Of a stretch of DNA of 64,000 bases, positions 9,839 through 20,593 are shown piece by piece. The stretch is from Pseudofabraea citricarpa. Taxonomy: Eukaryota; Ascomycota; Leotiomycetes; Helotiales; Dermateaceae. Location of the stretch: the NCBI GenBank assembly GCA_029641185.1, contig JAPWGK010000023.1:682001-746000 (forward strand), written 5' to 3'. The notes under the pieces were generated by a model that had not been told where the DNA came from, searched no databases, and saw only the letters and a list, made by a program, of their open reading frames with translations. The translations under genes were made by a program, and so were the position numbers. Every line of letters begins with the position of its first letter. Within the stretch, counting starts at the first letter, position 1.

Positions 9839-11529
9839 TTAAGATCGTCCCAAGCCAACTGGGAACTTTTCAGCAAAGAAGCGAAAGAGCTTCGCTTTCT
9901 TGCTGGGAGTCCGGTGCAGTTGAGCTGCAGCTTGGACCATAGGACCGACGATGTCCTCGTCTCCTAGCTGAGGGAATTTACCCCCACTTCTGGGATCGTT
10001 CAGCGACGGAATCTTTGTCATAATATTGTGATCTCCGGAATCTCCTAGAGTGGTGTGTTTGAGGGTAGCAAATGCATCGGATGAGTTTTCAACCGTGTTC
10101 GCGATTGTCAAGTCATTGTTCTTTCGCCAGATTCTATCAGTGGCAGCCCACTTCTCCTCTGTGAGTTTATAGGTTTTCGAAGTAGCACCATAGTGTTCAC
10201 CAGTGCGAACGAGGTGCTTGGTATAGTTGACACGTGCGATATCCCAAGCCGCACGCAATTGACGACAAGCTTCCAAGTCAAATGAAGCGGGCACGTACGG
10301 CTCTGGGTAAATCGTGAAGTTGGCATGTCCAAGCTTGATAGACCATTCGTCGTTCGGATCGGCGATCATGATTGGAGGGATCTCCGAAGATGGTATCAGG
10401 TGGGCAGGACGATTGACGAGCGCTCGGTGAAATGAAGATGTAGATGGCTTAGTACTCAAGGGAGGTGATGGGATGCCCTGTAGTTGTGGCGTGAGTGCGC
10501 CATCAATTGGTGTCAGGCTGCCCGAGATAGGCTCATGTGGTTCGGCTACAGATGGTGATTGCAAAGGCGACTGCATAACTGATGTCTTGTTCGCTGCAGC
10601 ATCCATCATCAAAGGAGGTAATAATGGGGTCGTAGCAAAATCTTCCTCGCGCTCGCCCATGATCTTGTTGGCCTTCTCGATGTCGATTGGAATTGCGCAA
10701 ATCTCCTCCCGGCTTTCGAAAATGCTCTTAGTAGGAGTAGGAGGCATCTGAGCCTCATAAACTTTGTCTAGTCCTTGTCTGATGGAATTCGAAATCGAGG
10801 ACGACCGGCTCGATGCAGCTCGCGACGCACCGAAGTCCCTTTCAGAGGTTAAAGAAGCAGCACTAGGTGACTTCTTGAGGCGCCACCTTCGCGAGAACGA
10901 AGGAAATCGAGTTCCAATGCGATTTGCAAGACCGTTGAAAGGTGACTCAGGACCTCGACGCTTCTTGCTTCGAGAACTGAGCGCATATTCTCCGTCACTG
11001 AAGAAGCCATCGGCAAGATCGTAATCGTCAAACTCGGGACGCATAGATAATTGGATAGAGCTTTGTACCACAGAAGGGTCTCTATGTAGGCACTGCAGAT
11101 CGTCGCCTGTAAGTTCGAGTATTAGCTTTGCACAACTCCATGCTGAAGTTTGATGCCGGCTAACTTACAAAGACAATCGTAAAGCTCATCGGTGCCGTCT
11201 TCAAACATATCGAATTCCTCGTCTCTCGGCTCTTCTTGGACGTCAGGCAATGAACGTTTGCTACTTTTCGGTACCGTAAAGGTTGGCGACGAGGGACTGT
11301 CCACCGCAGTCGAGTAAAATGGCGACTCGACCGAGGAAGCTGAGCTTGGGTACCGCATGTGACCACGGCTAGAGAATGTAGGTGTGACGGGAGAGGGGAC
11401 TTCAGATGGCGTGGAGTTTTGTGTAAAGTAAGATGATGAAGTCAGATCCAATTCTTGTTCGCCCATGCTCTCTCTCCTCCTTCGCTCTTCCACGAGTTGT
11501 GGCAGCAAGAGTGGTTTCAATTGCGACAT
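9839..11529 (-). CDS. Conserved-looking fungal protein of unknown function, 542 aa
   Basis: Exons 11169-11529 and 9839-11106 (donor GTAAGT, acceptor TTACAG) give 542 residues. The first 350 residues are low in complexity: rich in Ser and Pro, with Ser/Thr-Pro sites such as PTPTKS and basic KKRR patches, which suggests a disordered, phosphorylated region. The last 180 residues look folded: they include WSIKLGHANFTIYPEPY, then a helical stretch with WDIARVNYTKHLVRTGEHYG and WAATDRIWRKNND, and a short helical tail. No catalytic motif, membrane segment or signal peptide is visible. I do not recognise the family; it resembles other fungal proteins with a disordered front and one conserved helical block. 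The model itself is secure from its length and clean splice join. Confidence 0.7.
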
Positions 11530-12190
11530 TGTTGTGGTGTTTTCTGCTGGTGGCGGGGTGGTTGTTTTGTTTTGTTTGGATCCGGGGCTGTGTCGAATAA
11601 TGAGTTACAGTTACTGAGCGGTTGACGACATTTTGTAGAATTCCTTGTGCGACGGTTTGAGCTTCAGACGAACAGCTACAACAGTCATACGTGGACAGGG
11701 CTCGACGGTGAGCGGGAGAAGTTATGGACCACGTCGATGGAGGTGATGTGGTGCTGCCAGTCCTTTGTGCACTACCAATCAGATTTTTTACCCTCGCTTG
11801 ACTTGATGGCATGGGGACACGATCCTCACGTGCCAAAGATGGTACTTACAGGATTGGTTACCGGGGCCAGGAAACAGTTGAGACGCACCGCTGGACGAAT
11901 CAACGAGGCAGTTGTGTTATGCGACCTGAATGAGTGACAGGTGTACAGGTCGGTGGTGGCAGTGACGAAGTGGTTGAGAAGACCGGAGACGGAGGAGAGA
12001 AGCAAGAGAAGAAGATGGGTGAAGGGGCGCGGGCATCTGTGTTATGATTGACGCTGGTAGCTGGCTGGATGGGGCTGGTACATGCAGCCGTTGCGCCGCT
12101 GTTCTTTGTTTTGGCTTCTTGGGGACGAGAAGCTTGGACTCCGGCGTGCACTGAGCAGAGAGTAGCCTGTACTGTGCTGTACTGCGAAGC

Positions 12191-12236
12191 ATGGGCTGGG
12201 CTGGGCTGGGATGGGATGGGCTGGTGCTGGTGCTGG
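12191..12236. repeat. G-rich GGGCTG/GGGATG tandem array
   Basis: Five-base units of the type GGGCT and GGGAT followed by GGTGCT units run for about 45 bp. It is low-complexity, purine-skewed on the + strand, and could form guanine-rich structures. No coding function is seen. Confidence 0.75.
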
Positions 12237-12277
12237 TAAGCACTGCACTGTACCGGTCGGCCTGGTAAGCCTGTAGA

Positions 12278-12300
12278 CGACCCCCTAGGCGACCCCCTAG
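12278..12300. repeat. Direct repeat pair CGACCCCCTAG
   Basis: CGACCCCCTAG occurs at 12278-12288 and again at 12290-12300, separated by one base. It lies just upstream of a TACAGTA-rich stretch. Its role is unknown. Confidence 0.8.
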
Positions 12301-12360
12301 CCGCTACAGTACAGTGAGTACCGTCCACAGTACAGTACAGTACAGTATAGATGGTAACCC

Positions 12361-12394
12361 TACAGCACCCTACAGCACCCTACAGCACCCTACA
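12361..12394. repeat. 10-bp tandem repeat TACAGCACCC
   Basis: Three exact copies of TACAGCACCC (12361-12390) are followed by a partial copy, directly after a run of overlapping ACAGT units (12325-12348). This is a small minisatellite inside the gene-poor island. Confidence 0.85.
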
Positions 12395-15092
12395 GTAGCC
12401 CTCAGCACCGCAACTCAATCGCTGCAGCTTCCATGATCCATGCCAGCAGAATCATGTCCATGGTCTTCTGCTGTGTTCGCCGACAGAGCGGCCTATCACG
12501 ATTCCCGATTCAGCGCCGCGGGAGCAGTGGCCCGGCTTCCAAAGAATCCCAGCGTCGTCCTACCGGTCGCTTGGGGATTGCAACGTCAACCCTAAATCCC
12601 TGCCGTGAGCGACGCCGACTTGCCTGATCGAGCACCGACGAGGTTACCAACCTACCGTCGAGCCTGTCCAAGATTCGCTGTCGATTTCGGGGAACAGGGG
12701 ATGCTGCTGCCAATTAGCTTCTCTGGCCCGCTTTTTGCCTGCTTCTGACTTCTCAGGTAGCGTCGACCTGTAAAGCTTCCTCGTTGTCTTTTATTGCCGA
12801 CGAGAGAAGCTGCGCTGCTCGATCCGACCAGGGCAGCTCATCAACCGCCAACGTCCCTGTATCCTGGGTCTTCATGGGGGTGTTATTGGGGGTAATATTG
12901 GGGGGTCGATAGCCCTGATAGGAGTGATGGAACGGTCGCTAACCGTCTAACGGAGTAACTCGTGGCGTGGAGAAGAGAGGGAAGAGAAAGCCAAAGGGAA
13001 TGAGCAGACCCCGCATGCAGAACTCAATCCAGCTTTCGAGCTGGGACTGCTCTCACAGAACGAATGAATAGTGACGGTACGGTACCATACTGTACCTAGG
13101 TACGGAGTGTGTACTTACTTACTCTCTGTAGTTGCCTGTGGAAGCTCCAGCTCTAGCCCCAGCCTCAATCCCAGCCCCAAGCCCGAGCAACAACAAGCAC
13201 GAAAACGGCCTCTGCTCTTGAGAAGAGAGAGATCCGAACACTAGCCCGAAGTCACGAGTAGAACCAATCGAGAGAAAACCACTGTGTGTGAGTCTGTGAG
13301 ACATCCTGGCGGGTACCTGCGCACAACCACCACCCATAACCCATAACCCACCACCCACCACCCACTACCATACCACCACCCGCTGATCCCATCTCGACCC
13401 AATGATCGTCACCAATCTTCCTGCTTGGGGCTTGCTTCTCGAAAGTTTCAACCCAGCCAGAGCACCATCCGTGGGTTCCGTCCGCCTCCCGCTGTGATCT
13501 CGTCAGTTCTCACCATTATCCATGGCAACAGGTCAACAACGCCTTGCAGGCCTTCTAAATTCTCATGGTAAGGGGGTCAAAGAAGGGATGATTTCATCCC
13601 ATGGCACAGATGATGATAATGATGCGACAGAACCGATTTGTGAGGGCAGCCTCCCGTGCTGGACTGTACGCCGATGTTTGCGAAAAGAGACCGATCACCA
13701 CTTTTCCCTGATCCGTGACGGCATCTGCAGCTTGCCCGTTCGAGGCTTATCTGATTGGTGTGTTACTTGTTCCGCAGGGTTACGCTGCCAGGGCACCCAG
13801 GGAGCTGGCACCACCAGGAACAGCTGTGCTGCACTGTACGTACTGTGCTGTTCGTTGTAAGCAGCCTACCGTGCTAAAGTAGAGCCTGAACAGCCCTGTA
13901 AATAACACATCATTATGACAACCAACTGCCAGAGAACAAGCAGCCAACGGGCCCCAGCCGGCCGGCAACTTTCCGGACCTCGATGGGACGCTGGGAAATG
14001 GAAGCGATTGCCCTCGTCGTAATCGCTCTGATAGCTTTCCAGCCAAGCCCTGCTCAAGGCCCTGCTATCGAAAGTTCGAAACTCTGTATTGGATGAATCT
14101 TGTTTGCGGATACAGTAGCAACTACACCTCATCCTCGCTCGCAGCATCTGTGGGGAAAAGATCCGAAAAGTATGGCAGTTGATATATCGCAGCGAAAATG
14201 AGAACGAAGGTTCTGTAGAGCCCTTGCTTTTGCGCAATATGAGCGAGTAGCGGTCCAGGCCTCTCCAGCCCCTCACTATTGGGCGCGCAGTGCAGAAGGC
14301 GTGACTTTCTACCGCCAGCCTGAGGAGTGAGGAAGAGAATTTTGCTGCTGTACCCACTCTGAGCCACTCACTTGGCTGAACTGGCTTTGCCTTTCGGTGA
14401 TGAAAATAATGGAGACTGCCGAATCTATGAATAATTTGTGGCATAAAAAAGTGCTCAGGAATTATTTGTCAAATGCGACGGTCAGGACAGCTCGCCGTCT
14501 GCTTTCGGCTGACATGATCTGATGGAGTCATGGACAAGTGCTTTGTGTGTGGCCATGCTTGCAGCACAGTGCAGTGGACATGACGAAATCGAACCGGGCT
14601 CGCGCTTGATCAAATCATGTGCAGGATCAGACAGACAGAGGTTGATGATCTAGGTCACTCCAACTTCATGCAGAGATGAATAATGGTAACGGCACTCACT
14701 GCATTGGTGAACGCCTGCATTGGAATATTGCAATGTTATGTTGATTTTCAGGCTTCGGGTGAGAACTCACAGGATACCGGGTAGGATCGATGACGACGAC
14801 CATACCAACGTCAAGCCAAGCACAACTCCATGACCAGTCTTCTATGGGAATAGTCTTCAATGGTTTGTACATGATGCCTTTAAATCTAACGGCGCATTCA
14901 CGCACATCCTGGGCAAGTCGGTGGGCTAAAAGTTGTCGTTGAAATAACGCTGTGGGGAAGTGTAAAATCATTGGCGGGAGAGCGCCATGAGCATGGACAG
15001 CATCCATAAAATAAAAGCCCGAACCATGTGAAAAGCATGCAGGCAGCTATACAACAGTATGCTATGCAGGTGAGTATTTACGGACGCTGCCG

Positions 15093-17090
15093 TCAATTCC
15101 AATGTCGCGTCCAAATTTTCTCCTCATCTTCATCTCCTTGGAACTGCATAGCAGAGGGATCAGTCATGAATGGGGGTGTCACATGTAAAGTAGCATACCT
15201 TGAATTCAACCTCTGTGATATCTTGGAATCCTTCTGATATAGAAGGCTTCCGAAACCTGGAAGCAAATGAACTAAAAGCAATACTTGGTAAAATCGTCCG
15301 GTTTTCAGGGTTCATCTGCATGCAATCAGCCTCGTACAACCTTTGAGACACTTTGACACCTTGATCGCCGGCGTAGGAATTCTGTTGGGAAATTGAAGAA
15401 TCGGATGCACGATGGGAACATACACTATCGTTCAAAGCTCGAACGGCATCGTTATGTTGGCATAGAGCCGTGCTAGCTGTGAACAAGACGCAACGAATCG
15501 GGACTCCATATTTCTTTGCTAACTCGATCCATTTGCTGCGCACATCGACGTCTGCATTTGTGTTATCTGATTGTGGTAAGTGAAAAGATTGGACGATGCT
15601 GTACGAGGTTCCATACCGACCACAACAGAGCTTCCCCCTGCTAGATGTTCTCCAGCTACTTTGAAGCACTTATCACGCTGCACAAACATCAGATGAAGGA
15701 TCTTACGGAGACTTGCAGAGTTCTACGAACTGTTTTTAGAATATCTTGGTTAACCCTGGCATAATCGAGTGGCTGCAGGTATTTCCAATAGAAAGTCGAT
15801 TTGCCGGCACCAGGACTGCCGCAGAAGAGCACAATATCTCGATCGTTCTTCTTCACGAAAACATGGCGTGCTGTAATTGGTCAACTCTCATGTAGTGAAG
15901 ATATTCGGAGTTTGTGTCAATTTACATGCAGCTGTGGAATCATTAACTAAATGTTCCGAAGGATCGAATGAGCGTGTGAATGGTCGAGGCTCTTCCTTGA
16001 GAAAGTACTCTTCGGGTGTCAAGAACGTGATTCCGACATTCTCTGCGAAATTCCTGAAGAAAAAGTGAGCATATGACTATCACACAAAAGTTGGTAACAG
16101 AACCTGTCAGAACACGAAAAGTCTTTTGGTCTGCCTTGAATCGCACCCCGCCCTGCTGCATCACCCACGAAGATGGACTCGGACAGGTTCAAGTCGTCTG
16201 GCTTTTCAATGTCGTAATCCTCGAGTAATTCCTTCCACATGCCTGTCCGTGGCTTGCGATAGATATCCTTTTCAGTGGCTGCGTATATGGTAATGGGAAT
16301 ATCAAGTTGATTGAATGCGGCGGCTGCTTTGGCTTTGAATATCTCAAGCTTGGACTGCTTGCCCACCTTTGGACCTTTTTTGTCTGCAGCGGATTTGAGA
16401 GAGATGGCTCCCTGATTACTCAAAACTACTATTTTGTAGCTAAAGGTATTGTAAGTAGGATTGACTGGGATAGTCGTATCGGGACTTACCCATCGTCGTT
16501 GTAGAGCTTTCGCAATATACTGGGAACACTTGGGTGCCACCACTTCCAGTCATTGGCATCCGATGCAAATACCTTACCTGAAGATGTTGTAATCAAGGTG
16601 GAGTCCTGTCGAACGAGCTCAGCTTTGATCTAGTTGCCATGTCTCCGATCACCTACAAAATCAAAAGCTGCAATCTTTTGCTTGTTCTCTGGCGTTGCTA
16701 GGCTGGCTCCTGAGGAAGCTGTGCTGCCCGAAGGCTGATACTTTCCGACAAGTAGTGTGCTTGGCGTGTCGTCGTTTGGTCCACGCTCGTGCCAAATGAC
16801 CTTCTCTAGAGGCTTTTGCGAAGTTGGTGTAAAGAAGGACGTAACCGCACTTTCTGCAAATTGTTACTCAGATGAAATTACCAACGTATGGAGTACTTAC
16901 TGGTGGTTGCAGACTGGACTTTCCTGCGCAACGGTGGTGGAGAAATAGACCGGTCAAGACCAGACTTCCGTTTCTCCCCTTGCTTGGGGCTCGACATTGT
17001 AGATAAAGCGGTTCTGCCTACAGTACCGGCTGAATGTCTTGTTCGTGCGTAAGTTGCCAAGTATTTCTGTAACGCATGGGAGCAACTCAT
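15093..17090 (-). CDS. PNK1: Bifunctional polynucleotide 3'-phosphatase/5'-kinase (PNKP)
   Basis: Nine exons on the minus strand: 16901-17090, 16657-16853, 16490-16605, 16104-16439, 15926-16053, 15707-15870, 15617-15677, 15199-15566 and 15093-15143, giving 536 residues. The enzyme removes 3'-phosphates and adds 5'-phosphates at DNA breaks so that they can be filled and ligated. The phosphatase half has the HAD nucleophile motif D128-F-D130-S-T132 and the later SNQGA block. The kinase half has the P-loop GSPGAGKST (residues 340-348) and DNTNADVD. The last exon ends ..WTRHWN, matching the family's C-terminal W-x-R-x-W. There is no FHA domain, as in the fission yeast enzyme. M1 gives a basic, Ser/Ala-rich leader; M32 (position 16997) is the alternative start. 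K64-F71 resembles a PCNA box. Confidence 0.9.
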
Positions 17091-17317
17091 ATGCGGTGAT
17101 GGTTGTTGTTGGAGCGAGAGAAGTCCCCTATAAAGGAAGGACGACGCGATTCGGATGTTCTTGAATCGCCGCGAAACTGACAGGCAGTCACATGATTCAC
17201 ATATGATTCAATTAAAGCATTTATGGGCAAACCAGCGACTGCAACTTATGAAAGGAGTATGATATTTTTGGTTTGGATAATTCTATCTTTCGGAACTGCC
17301 CTCTAAAGCATCTTTTT

Positions 17318-18200
17318 TCACATCTTAACCCTTGTGTCAAACCTGTTTCTGTCGATGACCTTGAAGTCGAAGCAGCCCTCAAATTCTGCCTTGACGTGCA
17401 TCAACTGTTCTATTGCTTGCTGGATCTGACTCTGGTCATTTCCATTCTGCACCTCTACGGATGCCGTCAATGCCCACTTATTCTCCGCATCATACGGGTT
17501 GAGGGAGTCAAAAGATGGTAGGGTTTCTCTCGGCTGCTGTGGAGAATTGGCTGTCATATGAGAGTCCTGCGGTGGCTCGAGGTATCGGCTGAGATAGAAG
17601 ATAACATCCCGATGAACAAATCGGTAGCACTCTTGAAAGAATTCCCTAACGAAGCTTGGTATTATAAGTATCATGTGACAGGTATCAGAGAGCGTGTAAG
17701 ACATACCTGTGGTCCATTGCTTGCAAAGTAGTGCATAGTCCTCGTTCGTCTGGAATATCAAGTGCCGAACGACTATTTACCGGCCTTGCTCCAGCGGGAT
17801 CAGCAATATCCCTCCAACAGAGGGTCCCGGGGATAGCATCACAATTAAGAGGTCTGCGGAGGTTAGTGAAATGATGGGGGGGCTAGGCGGGGGAGGCTCA
17901 CGGTCCTGGCTCTCCAGCTTTGGAGAAATCATCCTTTTTTACATCATAGACGAGTGTAATGCAATATGACTGTCTAAGAAGCTGGTCGTGAAGAAATTTC
18001 CACAAAGCAGCCTTGGCTGGGGGCTGTTGTGCTATGAGGACTGGAGGAATGCCTTTGAGCGTGCGTGAACGAGGACCTTCCCAGATCAATCGCCGACGAA
18101 TAAAACTCTCTGGGTTTGCACCGCAGAATCCTTGGAGGATTTGAAGAGCTGTCGTGTGGTCTTCAAAGGGAACGTTAGCAGCGAGATAGAGTTCATGCAT
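17318..18200 (-). CDS. MED18: Mediator complex subunit 18 (Srb5)
   Basis: Exons 17902-18200, 17707-17853 and 17318-17645 on the minus strand give 257 residues; donors are GTGAGC and GTATGT, acceptors CCGCAG and CGTTAG. Med18 sits in the Mediator head module with Med20 and Med8 and passes activator signals to RNA polymerase II. The N-terminus MHELYLAANVP and the C-terminus ending near DRNRFDTRV are the hallmark ends of fungal Med18, flanking a beta-barrel fold with an exposed loop. The internal segment around residues 165-190 (REFFQECYRFVHRDVIFYLS) matches the conserved core. It lies 227 bp upstream of PNK1 on the same strand. Family assignment rests on these conserved ends and the length. Confidence 0.85.
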
Positions 18201-18320
18201 GACTGTGACTGCTCTGGAGAGGCGTTTCTCTGCGTGCCTTTCAGTAGCTGATCACGACAGAGGCTGTTGGGAACCGAGGTCCTTCACGTTCCAGTGAATA
18301 GATGCTCCCTTCCATGCGAT

Positions 18321-18349
18321 GGATGATGGATGGATGGATGGATGGATGA
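18321..18349. repeat. GGAT microsatellite
   Basis: A run of GGAT units with one GAT interruption lies just upstream of MED18 (minus strand), about 120 bp from its ATG. It is probably a length-variable promoter microsatellite. Confidence 0.85.
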
Positions 18350-18550
18350 CCAGGATCCCGTGCTGGAGAAGCCAAAATGCGAATCTTATTTCTTTTCACG
18401 CGGGCGTCGAGCTACTGAGGAAAATGTTCTAGTTAGCGGTAGGTAGGTAAGTAGCGTACAAGTAGTAAAAAGGTTGGTATGTTAGTTAATGAGGATGCGC
18501 AAAAACGCACACAAATATTCTCACAGCCTCATCCACATCAGTTTCTCACC

Positions 18551-18583
18551 ACACACATCACACACATCACACACATCACACAG
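18551..18583. repeat. 9-bp tandem repeat ACACACATC
   Basis: Three exact ACACACATC units (starting 18551, 18560 and 18569) are followed by a partial copy. The 9-bp period would keep frame if translated, but the surrounding frame shows no protein-like sequence. Confidence 0.85.
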
Positions 18584-19402
18584 CAACCTCATTTTCATCT
18601 GAATAAATCTCATAGAAATAATCAAATCCTCAATCACAGTGATGAATCTCCGAACAACCACAACCTCATCTCACAGTCTGTTTTATCTGCATGATGAAAG
18701 GTAAACAAGGCTGGCCAATCGGCTGGGGGGACCAGCATGTGGAAATTCTCACGAGCTTCAGCACTTGATAAGGCAAAACTTTCCTCGACCAGTTTAGGTA
18801 TTGCTGCATGGAGCGCGCTTCCCCATAAAAGCTGATTCACAATCGTCGCATCTACCCCTCAGAGGGCTGACACGTAGCGCCCATGTGCATGCCGGTGGAC
18901 CGTGATGGCAAGACATGTGCAGATTTGTAAAGCAGTAGCTCCGTAAGGACATTCAATTGTGATCCGATATCTTCGGTCGCTTCCGAGGGCCTGCTTCAAC
19001 TCTCAAGTCAACACTTTCTTTCTCTCCCCCAACCCCGCAAGACAATCATCTGCTAGCACGTCTTATTTCTGCCGTATTAGGTTCAAGAAGGCATTTGCTT
19101 GCAGATTAACCAGAGAGGAAAAAAAGATTGCCCCGACTTCGCTGCCACCTGTGCTCTCCAACCCCCATCTTGTGAGTTTTGACCAAGAGCGCGCTATTAG
19201 CGCTTTTTCTCCGAGCGATTCAATCCCGAGCTCGCGACACCACAACGCATCTCCAGGACTCCTCCAATTCTACCTACATAATCCCCCTCCCCTCGGACCA
19301 CTTGTAAAGCTCAAGGCCCTCACCAAGCACACCGACGGATATCTGCAGTCTGCTCTCTCTACTCGTCTCTCCCCTCTTCGTCTTTTCAACCCAACTTCAA
19401 AA

Positions 19403-19852
19403 ATGTTTGCTACCAAAGTACTTCGGGCCTCGGCAGCTGCACATGCTGAGCGCACTCCTTTGATTAAGTTCTTGGGCAAGAGAACTACTCCCAGTACGTT
19501 ACTTTCCCGGACTCCCTGGGAGCATGCATAACTAATAATGTGGTCAGCAAACATCGACCATACTCCTGCCGCCCACCCAGCCTCCCCAACCCAGAAGCTT
19601 CCCGAGGACTTCTCCTCCTCCACCTCATTCTCCTCCTACAGACAGCAAGCTCAGCAGCATGGTCCTCTGGGTCGCCGCAAGCCAACGGAGGGCAGCATTG
19701 GCGAGAACTCTGGACACTCTTTTGGTTCCGTCGCCCCTGCAAAGGGAGAGTACTTTGATCGCAACGAGCTGCCAGCCCGGTTCCGCCGGACCCCAATAGA
19801 CCTTGCAGAGATTGATGCAATCGAGACCGGTGGAGCGACCATGGTTTGCTGA
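19403..19852 (+). CDS. KGD4: Alpha-ketoglutarate dehydrogenase subunit 4 (Kgd4/Ymr31, MRPS36-like)
   Basis: Exons 19403-19493 and 19548-19852 (donor GTACGT, acceptor GGTCAG) give 131 residues. Kgd4 is a small adaptor that tethers the E3 subunit to the E1-E2 core of the mitochondrial 2-oxoglutarate dehydrogenase complex; it was once classed as a mitochondrial ribosomal protein. The N-terminus MFATKVLRASAAAHAER is a basic, alanine-rich helix fitting a mitochondrial import signal, followed by PLIKFLGKR as in the yeast protein. The C-terminus has the family signature ELPARFRRTP and a closing IDAIETGGA motif. The middle is Ser/Gln/Gly-rich and likely flexible. The last four residues (TMVC) differ from the usual aromatic end. 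Confidence 0.85.
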
Positions 19853-20593
19853 GAGACGTCGGAAAGGACAAGGACTGCTGTATAATACTCTCGAAAAAAG
19901 CACTGATACCCCTTCAACAATGCGGATTGCTTAATTACCTATCATTCCATATATCCACCGACCTTCAACAAGACGAGAAAACTCCGACGGCAGGAGTGAC
20001 GGCATCAGGGAAGCGGAGTGGCCACTGGGGAGACGATAGATGCGTAAAATGCAGAATTAAGGTGACAGGGATTGAAGTTCTCAGGCGTTGGGTGAATCGT
20101 GCGGATGTATTGAACTTCTAACCTATCTCTTTATTCTCTTGGACCTACCTATATGCATAAATGAGTAATGCTATATGGAAATATGATATCAAGTCTGCTC
20201 TCCATTCTACACTTGGTCGATGTCACATGTGCATTCTTCTGTGAATTTTTTTCCCGAGATCAATAAGGATAGCAGTCATTCACATTGTAGCAGTACTTGA
20301 TCATGACTTCTTCATCCAAATGACTTTGGTGTTACAGACCCCGAAGTCAGCAATTGACTTCTCGCTTTCTGAGCGCCATGGCATTTCGCTTACAACACAA
20401 GTTACTCCGAACCGTGCTACGTACAGTGGTGCACCTGAATTACGAACACCTTACGCAACACAACGAGTGCATCTCAAAACAACAACCCTGATTGGGTTTC
20501 GGGCTAATATTGCTCCGAGTGATATGCTGTCACGGTATCCGTGGGGCTCTTATTGTCATCTATAAGTGATTAATACATACATTTGTGCTTGCA
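19853..20593. other. Intergenic between KGD4 and the RUS-family gene
   Basis: This 740-bp spacer between two + strand genes holds the KGD4 3' flank and the promoter of the next gene. I see no coding pattern or repeat in it. Confidence 0.55.

Larger units (their letters stand above)
11530..15092. other. Gene-poor, repeat-rich island
   Basis: About 3.6 kb without a convincing gene. It contains a G-rich GGGCTG array, short direct repeats, repeated TACAGTA/TACTGTA words and a CA-rich tract (13325-13381). Open frames up to 192 codons exist (for example 13866-14444 minus) but have random composition. A minus-strand frame at 14696-15007 (103 codons) reads more like protein, with IPIEDWSWSCAWLD, and might be a remnant or a small gene, but lacks support. 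The right part may also hold the 3' flank of PNK1. Confidence 0.5.
18201..19402. other. Intergenic between MED18 and KGD4, with microsatellites
   Basis: The 1.2 kb divergent spacer contains two microsatellites (listed separately) and a CT-rich stretch (19210-19400), most likely the KGD4 leader. A frame open from 18959 runs into KGD4 in frame, but its upstream part has leader-like composition and starts without an ATG. Confidence 0.55.

Noticed and set aside
13335..13352. CCCATAACCCATAACCC telomere-like sequence
   Set aside because: The unit CCCATAA differs from the fungal telomere CCCTAA and is part of a short CA-rich tract, with flanks that are not subtelomeric.
13866..14444. 192-codon minus-strand open frame
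   Set aside because: Composition is random-like, there is no domain, and it overlaps other frames of similar quality in a repeat-rich region.
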